A stretch of DNA of 44,706 nt from Clostridiales bacterium (GTDB taxonomy: Bacteria; Bacillota; Clostridia; Lachnospirales; WQUN01), in the NCBI GenBank assembly GCA_031287685.1, contig JAITSQ010000003.1, positions 1-44,706 on the forward strand, given 5' to 3'. Below the pieces are notes generated by a model. It had not been told where the DNA came from. It saw nothing but the letters and a program-made list of their open reading frames with translations, and made no database searches. Both the position numbers and the translations under genes were made by a program. Below, piece by piece: positions 1 through 8,254 of this stretch; positions within the stretch are counted from its first letter, which is position 1; each line of letters starts with the position of its first letter.

Positions 1-29
1 AACGCTACTAATAGACCGAAGGCTTGTCC
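1..29 (+). rRNA. 23S ribosomal RNA, 3' end (partial)
   Basis: The first bases read ACTAATAGACCGAAGGCTTG, which matches the conserved 3' terminus of bacterial 23S rRNA (the TACTAAT-G-CCG-GGCTT block). Only the last ~29 nt are in the window; the exact mature end is a guess. No 5S rRNA follows in the next 170 nt. Confidence 0.8.
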
Positions 30-128
30 GCTTGGTTAGTCTGATTTCGGATAAGGTTATGGAAATGTGGAGATGTTGTTGGAAGCTGCTGTTCGGTTTT
101 TTAGCTGCGTTGGGCCGAGGGCTTGGGC

Positions 129-157
129 TTGACAACCGCAAAATATTATGTTAAAAT
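129..157 (+). promoter_or_regulatory. Sigma-A promoter of the tRNA operon
   Basis: TTGACA at 129-134, a 17-bp spacer, and TAAAAT at 152-157. It lies about 45 nt upstream of the first tRNA, so the three tRNAs can be transcribed independently of the rRNA operon. Confidence 0.85.
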
Positions 158-200
158 CGAGACAATGCGGTAAGAGGGCGGTTGACGGGCCGTTCCTTTT

Positions 201-273
201 GCTGACGTAGCTCAATTGGCAGAGCAGCTGACTTGTAATCAGCAGGTTATCGGTTCAAGTCCGATTGTCAGCT
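201..273 (+). tRNA. tRNA-Thr (anticodon TGT)
   Basis: The cloverleaf can be folded by eye. The acceptor stem GCTGACG pairs with TGTCAGC. The anticodon stem GCTGA/TCAGC encloses the loop CTTGTAA, which carries TGT and reads ACA. The T-arm has GGTTCAAGTCC. No CCA is encoded. Confidence 0.95.
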
Positions 274-288
274 TGTTGAAATATTTGA

Positions 289-370
<82 letters not shown>

Positions 371-421
371 TTCGCGTTTTTCCGGGATTTATGGGAAATT
401 GCGGGTTTGCTAATTTAATAT

Positions 422-495
<74 letters not shown>

Positions 496-500
496 TGTTT

Positions 501-540
501 GAGGGCTTGGCGGCGTTTGCTAAGCCCTCGGTTTTTGTTT
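501..540 (+). terminator. Rho-independent terminator of the tRNA operon
   Basis: GAGGGCTTGG (501-510) pairs with CTAAGCCCTC (520-529) through a short loop, followed by GGTTTTTGTTT. It lies directly after tRNA-fMet. Confidence 0.88.
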
Positions 541-553
541 AATGAGCGGACGT

Positions 554-1207
554 TTACCCTAATATCCATCCTGCGGCTTTCCCCATTCCGATCAGCAGCG
601 CGGACACAATCGGGCCTAAAATTACAGACGCGAGGTCCGTTCCGATGAGCAAGGCGAAAGCCACTATCGTCCACACGCCGCGATAATTTATAAACCTGAA
701 ATATTCGTCGGAGGGCAGAAACGCCGAGAATACTTTGCTGCCGTCAAGCGGAGGAAACGGCAGGAGATTGAACACGAAAAGCGCGGAGTTCAAGTAGGCC
801 GATTCTAAAAACAGCTGAAGCAGCAGAGCGCGCGCGCCGGCGCTCCAGTTTTCCGTATATAAATTGACCGGGGCCAACAGGAGCAGCGAAACGAAGGACA
901 GCAGCAGGTTGGCGGCGGGTCCGGCCAGTGCGGTCAGCGCCATTCCGATTTTCGGCTTGCGGAATTGCCAGGGGTTGACGATAACCGGCTTCGCCCAGCC
1001 GAAGCGGAAAAGAATCATACATAGAAAGCCAAGCGGGTCGATATGGGCCAGCGGGTTCATCGAAAGCCGCCCGTCTTTTTTCGCCGTGGAATCTCCGCAG
1101 AAATACGCCGCCAGCCCGTGAAACATTTCGTGGAACGACAAAGCGAACAGCAGCACGGGCAGCCGCACTAATAAACTCAAGATTCTTTCAGTCGTCAAAA
1201 AATTCAT
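554..1207 (-). CDS. Site-2 protease family protein (peptidase M50)
   Basis: This is a 217-residue integral membrane zinc metalloprotease of the compact M50B (YwhC-like) type. The metal-binding HExxH is H26-E27-M-F-H30. The second ligand motif, NLLPFPPLDG, places Asp at about residue 155. Several hydrophobic segments (about 15-35, 88-112, 126-150, 175-210) fit a membrane-embedded protease. AAAAGGAGCTT upstream of the ATG is a good RBS. Substrates of this subgroup are mostly unknown. The gene converges on the tRNA terminator, and a palindromic element ends about 20 nt upstream of its start codon. Confidence 0.9.
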   Translation of the reverse strand: MNFLTTERILSLLVRLPVLLFALSFHEMFHGLAAYFCGDSTAKKDGRLSMNPLAHIDPLGFLCMILFRFGWAKPVIVNPWQFRKPKIGMALTALAGPAANLLLSFVSLLLLAPVNLYTENWSAGARALLLQLFLESAYLNSALFVFNLLPFPPLDGSKVFSAFLPSDEYFRFINYRGVWTIVAFALLIGTDLASVILGPIVSALLIGMGKAAGWILG

Positions 1208-1227
1208 ATAAGCTCCTTTTTTCTGCG

Positions 1228-1559
1228 TTATAGCCGTTCAACTTGCTCGGTGTTTTGGATTGTCTAAAAAAGATTTATACAATCCAAAGCCGCCTTCTTG
1301 CCCGGTGTTTTTTGGCGCCTCCCCGCGTTTGCGTTCGCTATTTTCGCTTTGCGAAAAAGCTGTTGCAAACGCTCGTGCCCGCGCCAAAGAGCCGCCTTCT
1401 TGCCCGGCGTTTTTTCGGCGCTAATGCCCGCCGAAAAAGCCGCCTTCTTGCCGCGCGTTTCATTCTCGCTAGGAACCGGATGAAGTGTCCGGCGCGCGAA
1501 GCGCGTTTTCGCGAAGCGAAAATTCAGAGTCAGCCTTTTTCAAGTAAGAACGGCTGTAC
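1228..1559 (-). repeat. Modular palindromic element, large intergenic copy 1
   Basis: This fills most of the 1208-1617 gap. Read on the minus strand it contains AAGAAGGCGGCTTT, a hairpin built on GGATTGTCTAAA and its complement, and AAACACCGAGCAAG, then tandem TTTTTCGG-type hairpins. A nested hairpin (1328-1376) has GCGTTTGC/GCAAACGC outer arms and TTTTCGC/GCGAAAA inner arms. The two ends form an imperfect inverted repeat: ATAGCCGTTCAACTTG at 1230 against the reverse complement of CAAGTAAGAACGGCTGT at about 1540. No convincing gene lies inside. Confidence 0.75.
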
Positions 1560-1588
1560 TTGCAAAAACCGCGCGGTCGGGGTATAAT
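1560..1588 (+). promoter_or_regulatory. Sigma-A promoter upstream of the comEA-like gene
   Basis: TTGCAA at 1560-1565, a 17-bp spacer, TATAAT at 1583-1588, then about 29 nt to the ATG at 1618. The -35 box abuts the end of the palindromic element. Confidence 0.75.
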
Positions 1589-1617
1589 AAATAATATTCT
1601 GGAAAAGAGGCGGTTTT

Positions 1618-2352
1618 ATGAGGGATAAAAACTTTTACATCGCCCTCCTTTGCGCGGCGGTTTTCGCGGGCTGCCTTTATTTTTACCACAAGGAGATGAG
1701 CGCGGCGGCGATAAAGGAGGGGGCTTTGGATAGTCTAAAAGAATTTAGACTATCCAAAACACCGAGCAAAGCCGGGGCCGAGGCCGAAGTTTCGGACGGC
1801 GCGGCGGAGCCTGTTTTTGAGGACGCTCAAGCCCCTGCCGTTCAGCAAGAGCCGCCCGCGCCGCCTGAAGAACAGGTGGAACCCGCCGCTGAAATCAAGG
1901 TTTATATCTTGGGAGAGGTGGCGAATCCCGGCGTATATCTGGCAAATGAACGCGACCGGGTGGAGGACGTGCTTTCCCTCGCGGGGGGAGCCACGGATCA
2001 AGCCGACCTCGCCAAAGTGAACCTTGCGGAATATGTATCCGATGAACAAAAAATAATTATACCAAAAGTCGGAGACGAAACCTTCGCTCCGGAACCCGCC
2101 AAAGAAACAACCAAGTCTAAGCCCGCGCCCACGCAAACCGCTTCTACCAAAACCTCCGGGAAAATCAATATCAACACCGCCAGCGCCGGGGAGCTGACCG
2201 CCTTGCCCGGAGTGGGGGAATCCATAGCCGGCTCGATTGTCTCTTACCGGGAGGCAAACGGAGCCTTCAAACGCGCCGAGGACATTATGAACGTCCGGCG
2301 AATCGGCGAAAAGACCTTCGAGGGTATGAAAGATATGATAACCGTGGAGTAA
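1618..2352 (+). CDS. comEA: ComEA-like DNA-binding protein with a palindromic-element insertion
   Basis: The 244-residue protein has one N-terminal membrane segment (about 5-24), a low-complexity linker, an SLBB domain (about 92-155, starting EIKVYILGEVANPGVY) and a C-terminal double helix-hairpin-helix (about 181-244, with ININTASAGEL and LPGVGESIAGSIV). This is the ComEA layout: a membrane-anchored dsDNA receptor for uptake in competence. No comEB or comEC is adjacent. The start is supported by AAGAGGCGG about 6 nt upstream. Residues of roughly 34-52 are encoded by a palindromic repeat inserted in frame, between the membrane anchor and the SLBB domain, where a spacer should be tolerated. 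Confidence 0.85.
   Translation: MRDKNFYIALLCAAVFAGCLYFYHKEMSAAAIKEGALDSLKEFRLSKTPSKAGAEAEVSDGAAEPVFEDAQAPAVQQEPPAPPEEQVEPAAEIKVYILGEVANPGVYLANERDRVEDVLSLAGGATDQADLAKVNLAEYVSDEQKIIIPKVGDETFAPEPAKETTKSKPAPTQTASTKTSGKININTASAGELTALPGVGESIAGSIVSYREANGAFKRAEDIMNVRRIGEKTFEGMKDMITVE
1714..1775 (+). repeat. Palindromic element inside the comEA-like ORF
   Basis: The unit reads GGAGGGGGC, then TTTGGATAGTCTAAA (1725-1739), a 4-nt loop, the perfect complementary arm TTTAGACTATCCAAA (1744-1758), then ACACCGAGCAAAG. Flanks match the intergenic copies. The reading frame passes through without a stop, so the element is translated. Confidence 0.9.
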
Positions 2353-2381
2353 GCCAAGGTAAGAAGGCGGGCCCTTTATTT

Positions 2382-4535
2382 TTACGGCGTCAGATACCGC
2401 CGCATAACTTCAAACAGCTCCTCTATGTCAATCGGCTTGCCAATGTGCGCGTTCATACCGGATTCAAGGCACTTGTCAATATCCTCTTTAAACACGTTGG
2501 CGGTCATAGCCACGATAGGGGTGTCGCGAGCCGCGTCCGAGCCTAAGGCGCGGATTTTTTGCGTGGCGGTATGTCCGTCCATATTCGGCATATTTATATC
2601 CATAAGCACCATGTCATAGGCGGCGGCGGTAAACATTTCAAGCGCGCGCAGGCCGTCGTAGGCGAAGTCAATCTTAATTCCGGTTTCCTCAAGCAAACTT
2701 GACATAATCTCTCGGTTTATGTCAACGTCCTCCGCAATGAGTACGCGGCAGGCGGAGAAATCGTCAAACACGCCGATTTCCTCGTCCTCGCGCTGCTCCA
2801 CGCGGCCTATGCAGTTATTTATGCACGAGAAGAGCTGTTTCGGCAGAACCGGCTTTTGCAGAAACCCCGCCACCAAAGGGACCTCCTGAGGGTGCGCTTT
2901 CTCAAGCTCGGAGGAATCCCCGTAATTCATTATGATGAACTTTGAATCGGGCGAAAGAGCCGACGCTTGCCTTATAAAAGCCGGAGCCTCCTCCTTATGG
3001 TTAATAAAGATTATGTCGAATTTTTTCTGTTTTATTTGCGTCAGGGCGTCCTCAAAGCTGGTGAAGGTATAGAACTCCTCCACCGTATCATAAACGAGAG
3101 AGCGGAAAGCGGCCAGGGCCTCCCGGTTTTCCTCCACGGCGGCCAGCTTCAGCGCCTCCCACCCGGCAAAAGACGACGGTTCGACCGGCTTTCCGAACTG
3201 GACGTAAATCTCGAAAATAAACGATGAACCCCGCCCCAGCTCAGATTCTATCCAAATAGAGCCGTTCATAAGCTCGATAATGTTTTTGGAGATGGCCAGG
3301 CCCAGGCCCGTGCCGCCGAATTTTCGGGAGACGCTGTTGTCCGCCTGATTAAAGGACTGGAAAAGCTTGCCCAGGTTCTCCTTGGCGATTCCTATGCCCG
3401 TGTCCGTGACGGACATTTTTATAGCGCAGGAGCCGCTTCGCTCATCTGTGCCGACAAGGTCCGCGGAGAGGGAAATCCTCCCGTTTTGCGGGGTGAATTT
3501 AATCGCGTTGCCGAGCAGGTTCGTGATTACCTGCGCCAGGCGCTGTTCGTCCGTGACGATCCGCCGGGGTATGCGCTTGTCGATTTTTACGAAAAGGTGC
3601 TGCTCCTTCTCAAGGGTGCGGAAAGAGACGATATCCACGACTTTTTGCAGCATATCCTCAAAGTCGAACTCCTCGCGCGCAAGCTCGAATTTGTTGGCCT
3701 CGATTTTGCTCATATCGAGGATGTCGTTAATAATGCCGAGCAGGTGGTGAGAAGCCTGCTTGATTTTAACGAGGCAGTATTCCTTGCGCTCGGCGGATTC
3801 GGCGGACTGGCCGATTGTGGTCATGCCGATTATGGCGTTCATCGGCGTGCGGATTTCGTGGCTCATCTGAGAGAGGAAATCCGACTTCGCCTTAGACAGG
3901 AGCAGGGCTTCGTTGCGGCTTTCCTCGGCGAGGTTGCGCGCGGCCACAAGGTCGGTTATGTCGTGAAAAACAAGGAGGACGCCGCTGAGTTCCCTCGTGG
4001 CGTAGTCAAGCATCGGGGTCATCTGGAAAGAATAATCAGAGAAAAGGCCGTCCCCCGCGAAGTCTATAAGAACCGTGCCGTGCATTGCGGCGCGGTTTGA
4101 GAAAGTTTTCTCCAAATAATCCCGCAGTTTATCCACAGAGTCGGAGAGCATCTCGTCCAAAAGCTGGCTGTACGGCGCGCCTTTGATCTCATAGCCCTCC
4201 TGCTTGCCGCAAGCGCGTAAATAAGAACGGCTGACGAAAACAACGTTGCCGGTTTTGTCAAGAATAATAATAATATCGCTGAAATTCCGCAGCATAAGGT
4301 CCATATACTGCTGAAGGTTCGCGTTTTCCTCAAGCATGGAGTCTCTGAAATTTGCCAGAAGCGCCGCCTGCCGCTGCAGGCGGTCGGCCAGGTCGGCCTG
4401 AAGCCGGAGTTCGCGCGCGGTTTTCTTATTCTGGATTGTTAAAGCCTTAATTTCCGCGCGCGCGGCCTCAAGCTCCGCTTTGAGGGTCTCGGGCTTGGTC
4501 TCGACATTATTTAAGTTTTCGATAGCTTCAGCCAT
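2382..4535 (-). CDS. Hybrid histidine kinase (PAS-HisKA-HATPase-pseudoreceiver-receiver)
   Basis: The 717-residue protein has no membrane segment and is probably cytoplasmic. Domains are an N-terminal coiled coil (about 15-75), PAS (about 80-200), HisKA with phospho-His226 in SHEIRTPMN, HATPase (about 325-445, with N-box NLLGNAIKF, DTGIG and GGTGLGLAI), a degenerate receiver (about 460-575) and a typical receiver (about 596-717) with phospho-Asp646 in MDINMP. The first receiver has Asn512 where the acceptor Asp should be (FDIIFINHKE). The gene starts 25 nt after a FIST-domain gene, so the pair is probably co-transcribed. The same pairing recurs at 23.9-28.7 kb. No output domain is fused, so a separate partner is needed. 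Confidence 0.92.
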   Translation of the reverse strand: MAEAIENLNNVETKPETLKAELEAARAEIKALTIQNKKTARELRLQADLADRLQRQAALLANFRDSMLEENANLQQYMDLMLRNFSDIIIILDKTGNVVFVSRSYLRACGKQEGYEIKGAPYSQLLDEMLSDSVDKLRDYLEKTFSNRAAMHGTVLIDFAGDGLFSDYSFQMTPMLDYATRELSGVLLVFHDITDLVAARNLAEESRNEALLLSKAKSDFLSQMSHEIRTPMNAIIGMTTIGQSAESAERKEYCLVKIKQASHHLLGIINDILDMSKIEANKFELAREEFDFEDMLQKVVDIVSFRTLEKEQHLFVKIDKRIPRRIVTDEQRLAQVITNLLGNAIKFTPQNGRISLSADLVGTDERSGSCAIKMSVTDTGIGIAKENLGKLFQSFNQADNSVSRKFGGTGLGLAISKNIIELMNGSIWIESELGRGSSFIFEIYVQFGKPVEPSSFAGWEALKLAAVEENREALAAFRSLVYDTVEEFYTFTSFEDALTQIKQKKFDIIFINHKEEAPAFIRQASALSPDSKFIIMNYGDSSELEKAHPQEVPLVAGFLQKPVLPKQLFSCINNCIGRVEQREDEEIGVFDDFSACRVLIAEDVDINREIMSSLLEETGIKIDFAYDGLRALEMFTAAAYDMVLMDINMPNMDGHTATQKIRALGSDAARDTPIVAMTANVFKEDIDKCLESGMNAHIGKPIDIEELFEVMRRYLTP

Positions 4536-4560
4536 TCGGTTTTTTCCTTAATAAACTAAA

Positions 4561-5736
4561 TTACAGCGCGCAGACCACGCAAGTGATGTTATGACTTCTG
4601 TTGGCGGTTTTATCCGAACCCTCGAAAGCGACGGGGCAAATCTCCGTGCCGGAGTAGGCGAGCTGAAAAGAGGGCTTTATCCGCTCGAGCGCGGCGCTCA
4701 TTTCTTTCTGATAATCCGTCTGGAGCATCCAATAGCGGCCGATGCAGGAATAAATCAGCACGGCGGAGGCCTCCCCGGCGGAGTTGGCGAAGTCTATAAC
4801 TTCGTCAAAAGAGCGCAGGATTCCCTCCGTATCGGCGATGCTTATAGATATTGTGGAATCTTGGGGCACCTCCGCGGCGCAGAAGATATGCCCCTCCTCA
4901 GTTATGTGAAACGCGCCGCGCATTACGGGATTCGACCCGTCGTTATAATCCACGAGAATCGGGAAATTAACCGCGCTGGCGTTGAACTCCTCCGCGTTTG
5001 AGCAGACCCCGGCTTCCTTGAGGTATTCAATGGGCGGCTTGTTGTTGATTTCTTGGATCATATTGCTCACCGCGCGGGTGACGAGGCCTTTTTTGGGCAT
5101 ATTCTTGCTGAAAAACGCGGCGGCGCAGAAAAAGCGCGGGTTGACCTCCCCGGAGATAAGCACGAACGCGTAACGGTCCCGGTAGTGTTTGCCGTTCACG
5201 ATAATGAAAGCGTTTGTGAATTCCAAATTAGCGCTGGAGGAATAGGAGCCGAAATTCGGCGTCGCGCGCCCCGTCAGGGTGTCCATTTTTCGCACGACTT
5301 CGTCCGAGCTTACCGTAAGAATCCCGAGCGGCAGGTAAGACAGCACGAGTTTCGGCGGGCCGGAGAGCTTTCCCGCGGTCTCCTTGTATATTTTGTCAAT
5401 ATTGCCGAAGGTTTCAGCGCTCTCTATGGGTTCGGTCAGCCCGACGGAGAAGTCCGCGTCGTCGCTCGTGAGGACAAGCACGGACAGCAGGAAGTTTTCA
5501 AGATTGTCCGCGCTGGAGGAAATCAGCCCGGCCAGAGCGGCCACGCCCACCGTGGGGAAGGGCAGGGCGGCGCACACCGCCTCCGCGGCCCCGCTGTCCA
5601 CGAAGTCGTTATGGCAGACGATTATGCCGACGGTGTTCTTAAGCAGCTTAGATAGGTCCAGGGCGGAGGTAATGTCCGCCGCGGCCTGCTCGGCGTCGTC
5701 GATTTCGGTTGTGTATGCCGTTATTGAGCGTATCAT
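4561..5736 (-). CDS. FIST domain sensory protein (FIST_N-FIST_C)
   Basis: This 391-residue soluble protein consists of FIST_N and FIST_C alone. FIST is a predicted small-ligand-binding sensory domain usually found with signalling modules. It is clearly paralogous to the products at 26092-27267 and 27527-28690: all three are 387-391 residues, open with a similar (S/N)A(Y/F/H)T motif near residues 5-10 and end in an N-x-H-N-(Y/I)-T/S stretch followed by (V/I)CA(L/M). The ATG is preceded by AGAGGG at 8-9 nt. It precedes the hybrid kinase gene and may feed it ligand information; the ligand is unknown. A 13-bp perfect palindrome and a palindromic element lie upstream. Confidence 0.88.
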   Translation of the reverse strand: MIRSITAYTTEIDDAEQAAADITSALDLSKLLKNTVGIIVCHNDFVDSGAAEAVCAALPFPTVGVAALAGLISSSADNLENFLLSVLVLTSDDADFSVGLTEPIESAETFGNIDKIYKETAGKLSGPPKLVLSYLPLGILTVSSDEVVRKMDTLTGRATPNFGSYSSSANLEFTNAFIIVNGKHYRDRYAFVLISGEVNPRFFCAAAFFSKNMPKKGLVTRAVSNMIQEINNKPPIEYLKEAGVCSNAEEFNASAVNFPILVDYNDGSNPVMRGAFHITEEGHIFCAAEVPQDSTISISIADTEGILRSFDEVIDFANSAGEASAVLIYSCIGRYWMLQTDYQKEMSAALERIKPSFQLAYSGTEICPVAFEGSDKTANRSHNITCVVCAL

Positions 5737-5768
5737 AAAATTACCCTCTTTCTGTTTTTTTATTTGCG

Positions 5769-5807
5769 GTGTTCACACAAAGCCGCTCGGCCCGTTTGTG
5801 TGAACAC
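5769..5807. repeat. 13-bp perfect inverted repeat upstream of the FIST gene
   Basis: GTGTTCACACAAA (5769-5781) and TTTGTGTGAACAC (5795-5807) are perfect complements separated by 13 nt. It lies 33 nt upstream of the FIST start codon on the minus strand. It could be an operator or a 5'-leader hairpin; no U-tract makes it a clear terminator. Confidence 0.85.
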
Positions 5808-5811
5808 TCTT

Positions 5812-6530
5812 TATAGCAATTTTCAAAATCGTGGAGCCGACGTTGCTCGGTGTTTTCATTTGTCTAAAGCAAGTTTAGACAAATGAAAGCCTCCTCCTTC
5901 GCGAAAAACGGCTTAAAATCGGCGTTTTTTCGGCACTAATGCCTACCGAAAAAGCCACCTTCTTATCAGTGTTTTTTCGGGCCTCCCCGCGTTTGCGTTC
6001 GCTATTTTGGCTCCGCCAAAAAGCTGTTGCAAACGCTCGTGACCCTCTCGCAAGCTCCGCTTGCCGGCCCTTCGACGCAGGTTTTGTGCTTGAAGCCGCA
6101 CAAAACCTAAACGCGTCTCTGGGTTAAAAACCCTCCGGCGCAGTGTTCGCGCCTCCCCACATTTGCTCAGCGTTTTTTGGCGCTTGGTGCCGCGCCAAAA
6201 AGCCACCTTCTTGCTCTCGCTATTTTCGCTTTGCGAAAAAGCTGCCGCAAATGCTCGTGCCCGCGCAAAACCTAAACGCACCTTCTGGTTAAAACCGGGC
6301 GGCCAAGAAGGGGGCTTTTTCGGCAGGCCAACTTGGCCCGCCCGGCCAGCAAGCGGAGCTTGCGAGAGGGCATTAGTGCCGAAAAAACACCGGGCAAGAA
6401 GGAGGCTTTGGATTGTCTAAATCTTTTTAGACAATCCAAAACACCGAGCAAGTTGGCCTGCCGAAAAAGCCGCCTTCTTGCCGCCGATTTTCCGCTCCGC
6501 GCCAGTCGACGTTTTGTAAAATTGATCTAA
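5812..6530 (-). repeat. Modular palindromic element, large intergenic copy 2
   Basis: This occupies nearly all of the 5737-6551 gap and contains no credible gene. On the minus strand it begins at about 6530 with CAATTTTACAAAACGTCGAC, then GGCGCGGAGCGGAAAATCGG and AAGAAGGCGGCTTT, and ends near 5812 with ACGATTTTGAAAATTGCTATA. In between are at least six hairpin units, some nested. Examples are TTTGGATTGTCTAAA and its complement at 6408-6441, the CATTTGTCTAAA hairpin at 5855-5887, and GCGTTTGC/GCAAACGC at 5989-6037 enclosing TTTTGGC/GCCAAAA. The ends form imperfect terminal inverted repeats. Confidence 0.8.
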
Positions 6531-6551
6531 TCCCCTTTTGGGGGAGGGACG

Positions 6552-6905
6552 TCAGTCTTGCTTCCGTCCTTTTTCTTTTTTTAAGGACAGATAAATTTTA
6601 GCCACGAGCCAGCCGAGAACCGGCGGCGCGCCCGAGTTATAGAACGCGAGGTTGAAAGTTTTCGAGATCGCGAAAACCGTTATAACCCCTAAAGCGTAGG
6701 AATAAACCGGGTAAACCCACCAAATCCGTTCTTTTTTAACGCCCAGGACAACGCCCGCCAGGAAGGATACCGCGGGCATTATTATGTCGTAGACGATAAG
6801 CCCGTAAAAATCTAGGTTTGCGTCCGCGTCGCGGGACAGGCCCCAAATCGTCACAAGGGTGAAAAAGACGAGAGTTATGGAGCAGGCCGTAATCGTGTGT
6901 TTCAT
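6552..6905 (-). CDS. Small integral membrane protein of unknown function
   Basis: This 117-residue hydrophobic protein has about four membrane segments (roughly 5-23, 33-54, 60-80, 90-108) and a basic C-terminus (KKEKGRKQD). I do not recognise the family. Its start overlaps the larC stop by 4 nt (ATGA), indicating translational coupling at the end of the rapZ-whiA-larC operon. It may be a passenger; no function is assigned. Confidence 0.75.
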   Translation of the reverse strand: MKHTITACSITLVFFTLVTIWGLSRDADANLDFYGLIVYDIIMPAVSFLAGVVLGVKKERIWWVYPVYSYALGVITVFAISKTFNLAFYNSGAPPVLGWLVAKIYLSLKKEKGRKQD

Positions 6906-8254
6906 AATAAGCCACCCAGGACGGCCTTTCTGACTTCGGAAAGCGTGAGGCCGCGCTCTGAGGCGATTTTTTCCATATCGTCGTATTCCGGTTTGACTTT
7001 GGTGATTCCGAAGCCGGACGCGGTCTTGAGGCGCGCCGGGCCGTAAGGTGTGGAGATTTCGCTTACGCTCCGCTCAAGCTCATAACGGGAAAGGTCGAGG
7101 CGGCGGACGCCCAGCGTAGTCGTATGCAGGAGCATAAGCCGCGCAACCGCGTCCGCTTTTTCCCGTTCGCAAAGGCAGGAAAGAGTAACACCGGCGCGGT
7201 TTTTCTTCATATAAACCGGCCGCGTAAGCGCGTCGAGCGCCCCGGCCTCAAGCAATATTTTCTGGGCGAAGGCCAGCTCCTCCGGGGTCTGGTCGTCTAT
7301 GTCGCACGAAAGCTCCGTAATCGGCCGCAAATCCGCTTTCCCCGCGCGCCGGCCCAGAAAAGCGCGGACGCAGTTGGGCCGGTCAAAATCCTTCGCGCCC
7401 ATACCATAACCGGTTTTTTCGATTATCATTTCCGGGAAAGCGTCCCGCGAGGTAAACTCCGAGGCGAAATATTTCAGGAGCGCCGCGCCGGTGGGCGTGC
7501 AAAGCTCCCCCTTTATGCCGTCGGAATAGACGGGGACGCCGGATAAAATCCGCGCCGCGGCGGGCGCGGGCACGGGCAGAACGCCGTGGGCGCAGCGCAC
7601 GGTCCCCCCGCCGGTGTTTACCGGCGAAACGAGGATTTGCTCCGGCGCAAGCTCCGCTAGGGCCAGGCACACTCCCGCCACGTCGGCAATCGCGTCGAGC
7701 CGGCCTACCTCGTGAAAATGAATATCCGCCACCGGCCTGCCGTGGACGGCGGACTCCGCCTCAGCGATAATCCCGTAGACTTCGGAGGCGGCGGCCCTGA
7801 CCGGGCCGGGGAGGCTGAGCGCGTTTATCCGCTCCAGCACGTCCTTGAGGGAGCGGTGTGCGTGGGAGTGTTCGTGGGTGGTGCGCTCGTGTTCGTTGTG
7901 TTCGTGCTCGTGGGCGTTGTGCCGGTGCTCACGCTCGGGTTCATAGTTATGGCGTTCCCGAGCCTCCGGTTCAAAGCCGCCTTCTTGCTCGGCGTTTTGA
8001 GTCTCTTTCGGAAACTCAAAGCCGCCTTCTTGACCCTCTTCCTCGCCGTTTATAAGGATTTCCGCGCGAGTACCCCGAATGCCCGATTTGACGGCGGGTT
8101 TCGGCGCGAAAGACACCCCCGGCAGGCCCATTGCGTTAAGCCGCTCGTAAAACGCCGCCGAATCCGGCAGAAGCTCTGAAAGCGCCGCCAGGAGCATATC
8201 TCCCGCCGCGCCCATTTGACACTCGATATATAAAATTTTTTTGGCTCCGCTCAT
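6902..8254 (-). CDS. larC: Nickel pincer cofactor biosynthesis protein LarC, with element insertion
   Basis: The N-terminus (ILYIECQMGAAGDMLLAAL) and the segment DIHFHEVGRLDAIADVAG are diagnostic for LarC, the nickel insertase that completes the pincer cofactor of lactate racemase. The protein is 450 residues. A His-rich stretch at roughly 103-136 lies between the conserved N-terminal block and the rest and could bind nickel. Just before it, about 73-94 is encoded by a palindromic repeat (reads QEGGFEFPKET, then EQEGGFEPE). The gene overlaps whiA by 4 nt. No larA, larB or larE is visible here, so the role in this host is inferred from the family. Confidence 0.92.
   Translation of the reverse strand: MSGAKKILYIECQMGAAGDMLLAALSELLPDSAAFYERLNAMGLPGVSFAPKPAVKSGIRGTRAEILINGEEEGQEGGFEFPKETQNAEQEGGFEPEARERHNYEPEREHRHNAHEHEHNEHERTTHEHSHAHRSLKDVLERINALSLPGPVRAAASEVYGIIAEAESAVHGRPVADIHFHEVGRLDAIADVAGVCLALAELAPEQILVSPVNTGGGTVRCAHGVLPVPAPAAARILSGVPVYSDGIKGELCTPTGAALLKYFASEFTSRDAFPEMIIEKTGYGMGAKDFDRPNCVRAFLGRRAGKADLRPITELSCDIDDQTPEELAFAQKILLEAGALDALTRPVYMKKNRAGVTLSCLCEREKADAVARLMLLHTTTLGVRRLDLSRYELERSVSEISTPYGPARLKTASGFGITKVKPEYDDMEKIASERGLTLSEVRKAVLGGLL
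7973..8035 (-). repeat. Palindromic element inside the larC ORF
   Basis: On the minus strand: AAGAAGGCGGCTTT, hairpin TTTGAGTTTC/GAGACTCAAA, then AACGCCGAGCAAG and a second AAGGCGGCTTT. Flanks match intergenic copies. It is translated in frame immediately before the His-rich linker, so it sits where length change should be tolerated. Confidence 0.88.

Noticed and set aside
30..128. A 5S rRNA or small RNA between 23S and the tRNA promoter
   Set aside because: No 5S consensus blocks or stable fold typical of 5S could be recognised by eye.
1243..1587. Open reading frames of 60-140 codons across the palindromic elements (also at 5939-6530, 14501-14867 and 18018-18380)
   Set aside because: They follow the repeat units, appear on both strands, have no RBS, and encode repeated KSRLLAxxF-like peptides. 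They are by-products of stop-free palindromes.
5812..6530. CRISPR array suggested by repeated AAGAAGGCGGCTTT motifs
   Set aside because: The intervening segments are self-complementary and of variable length, not unique spacers of constant size, and no cas genes are present.
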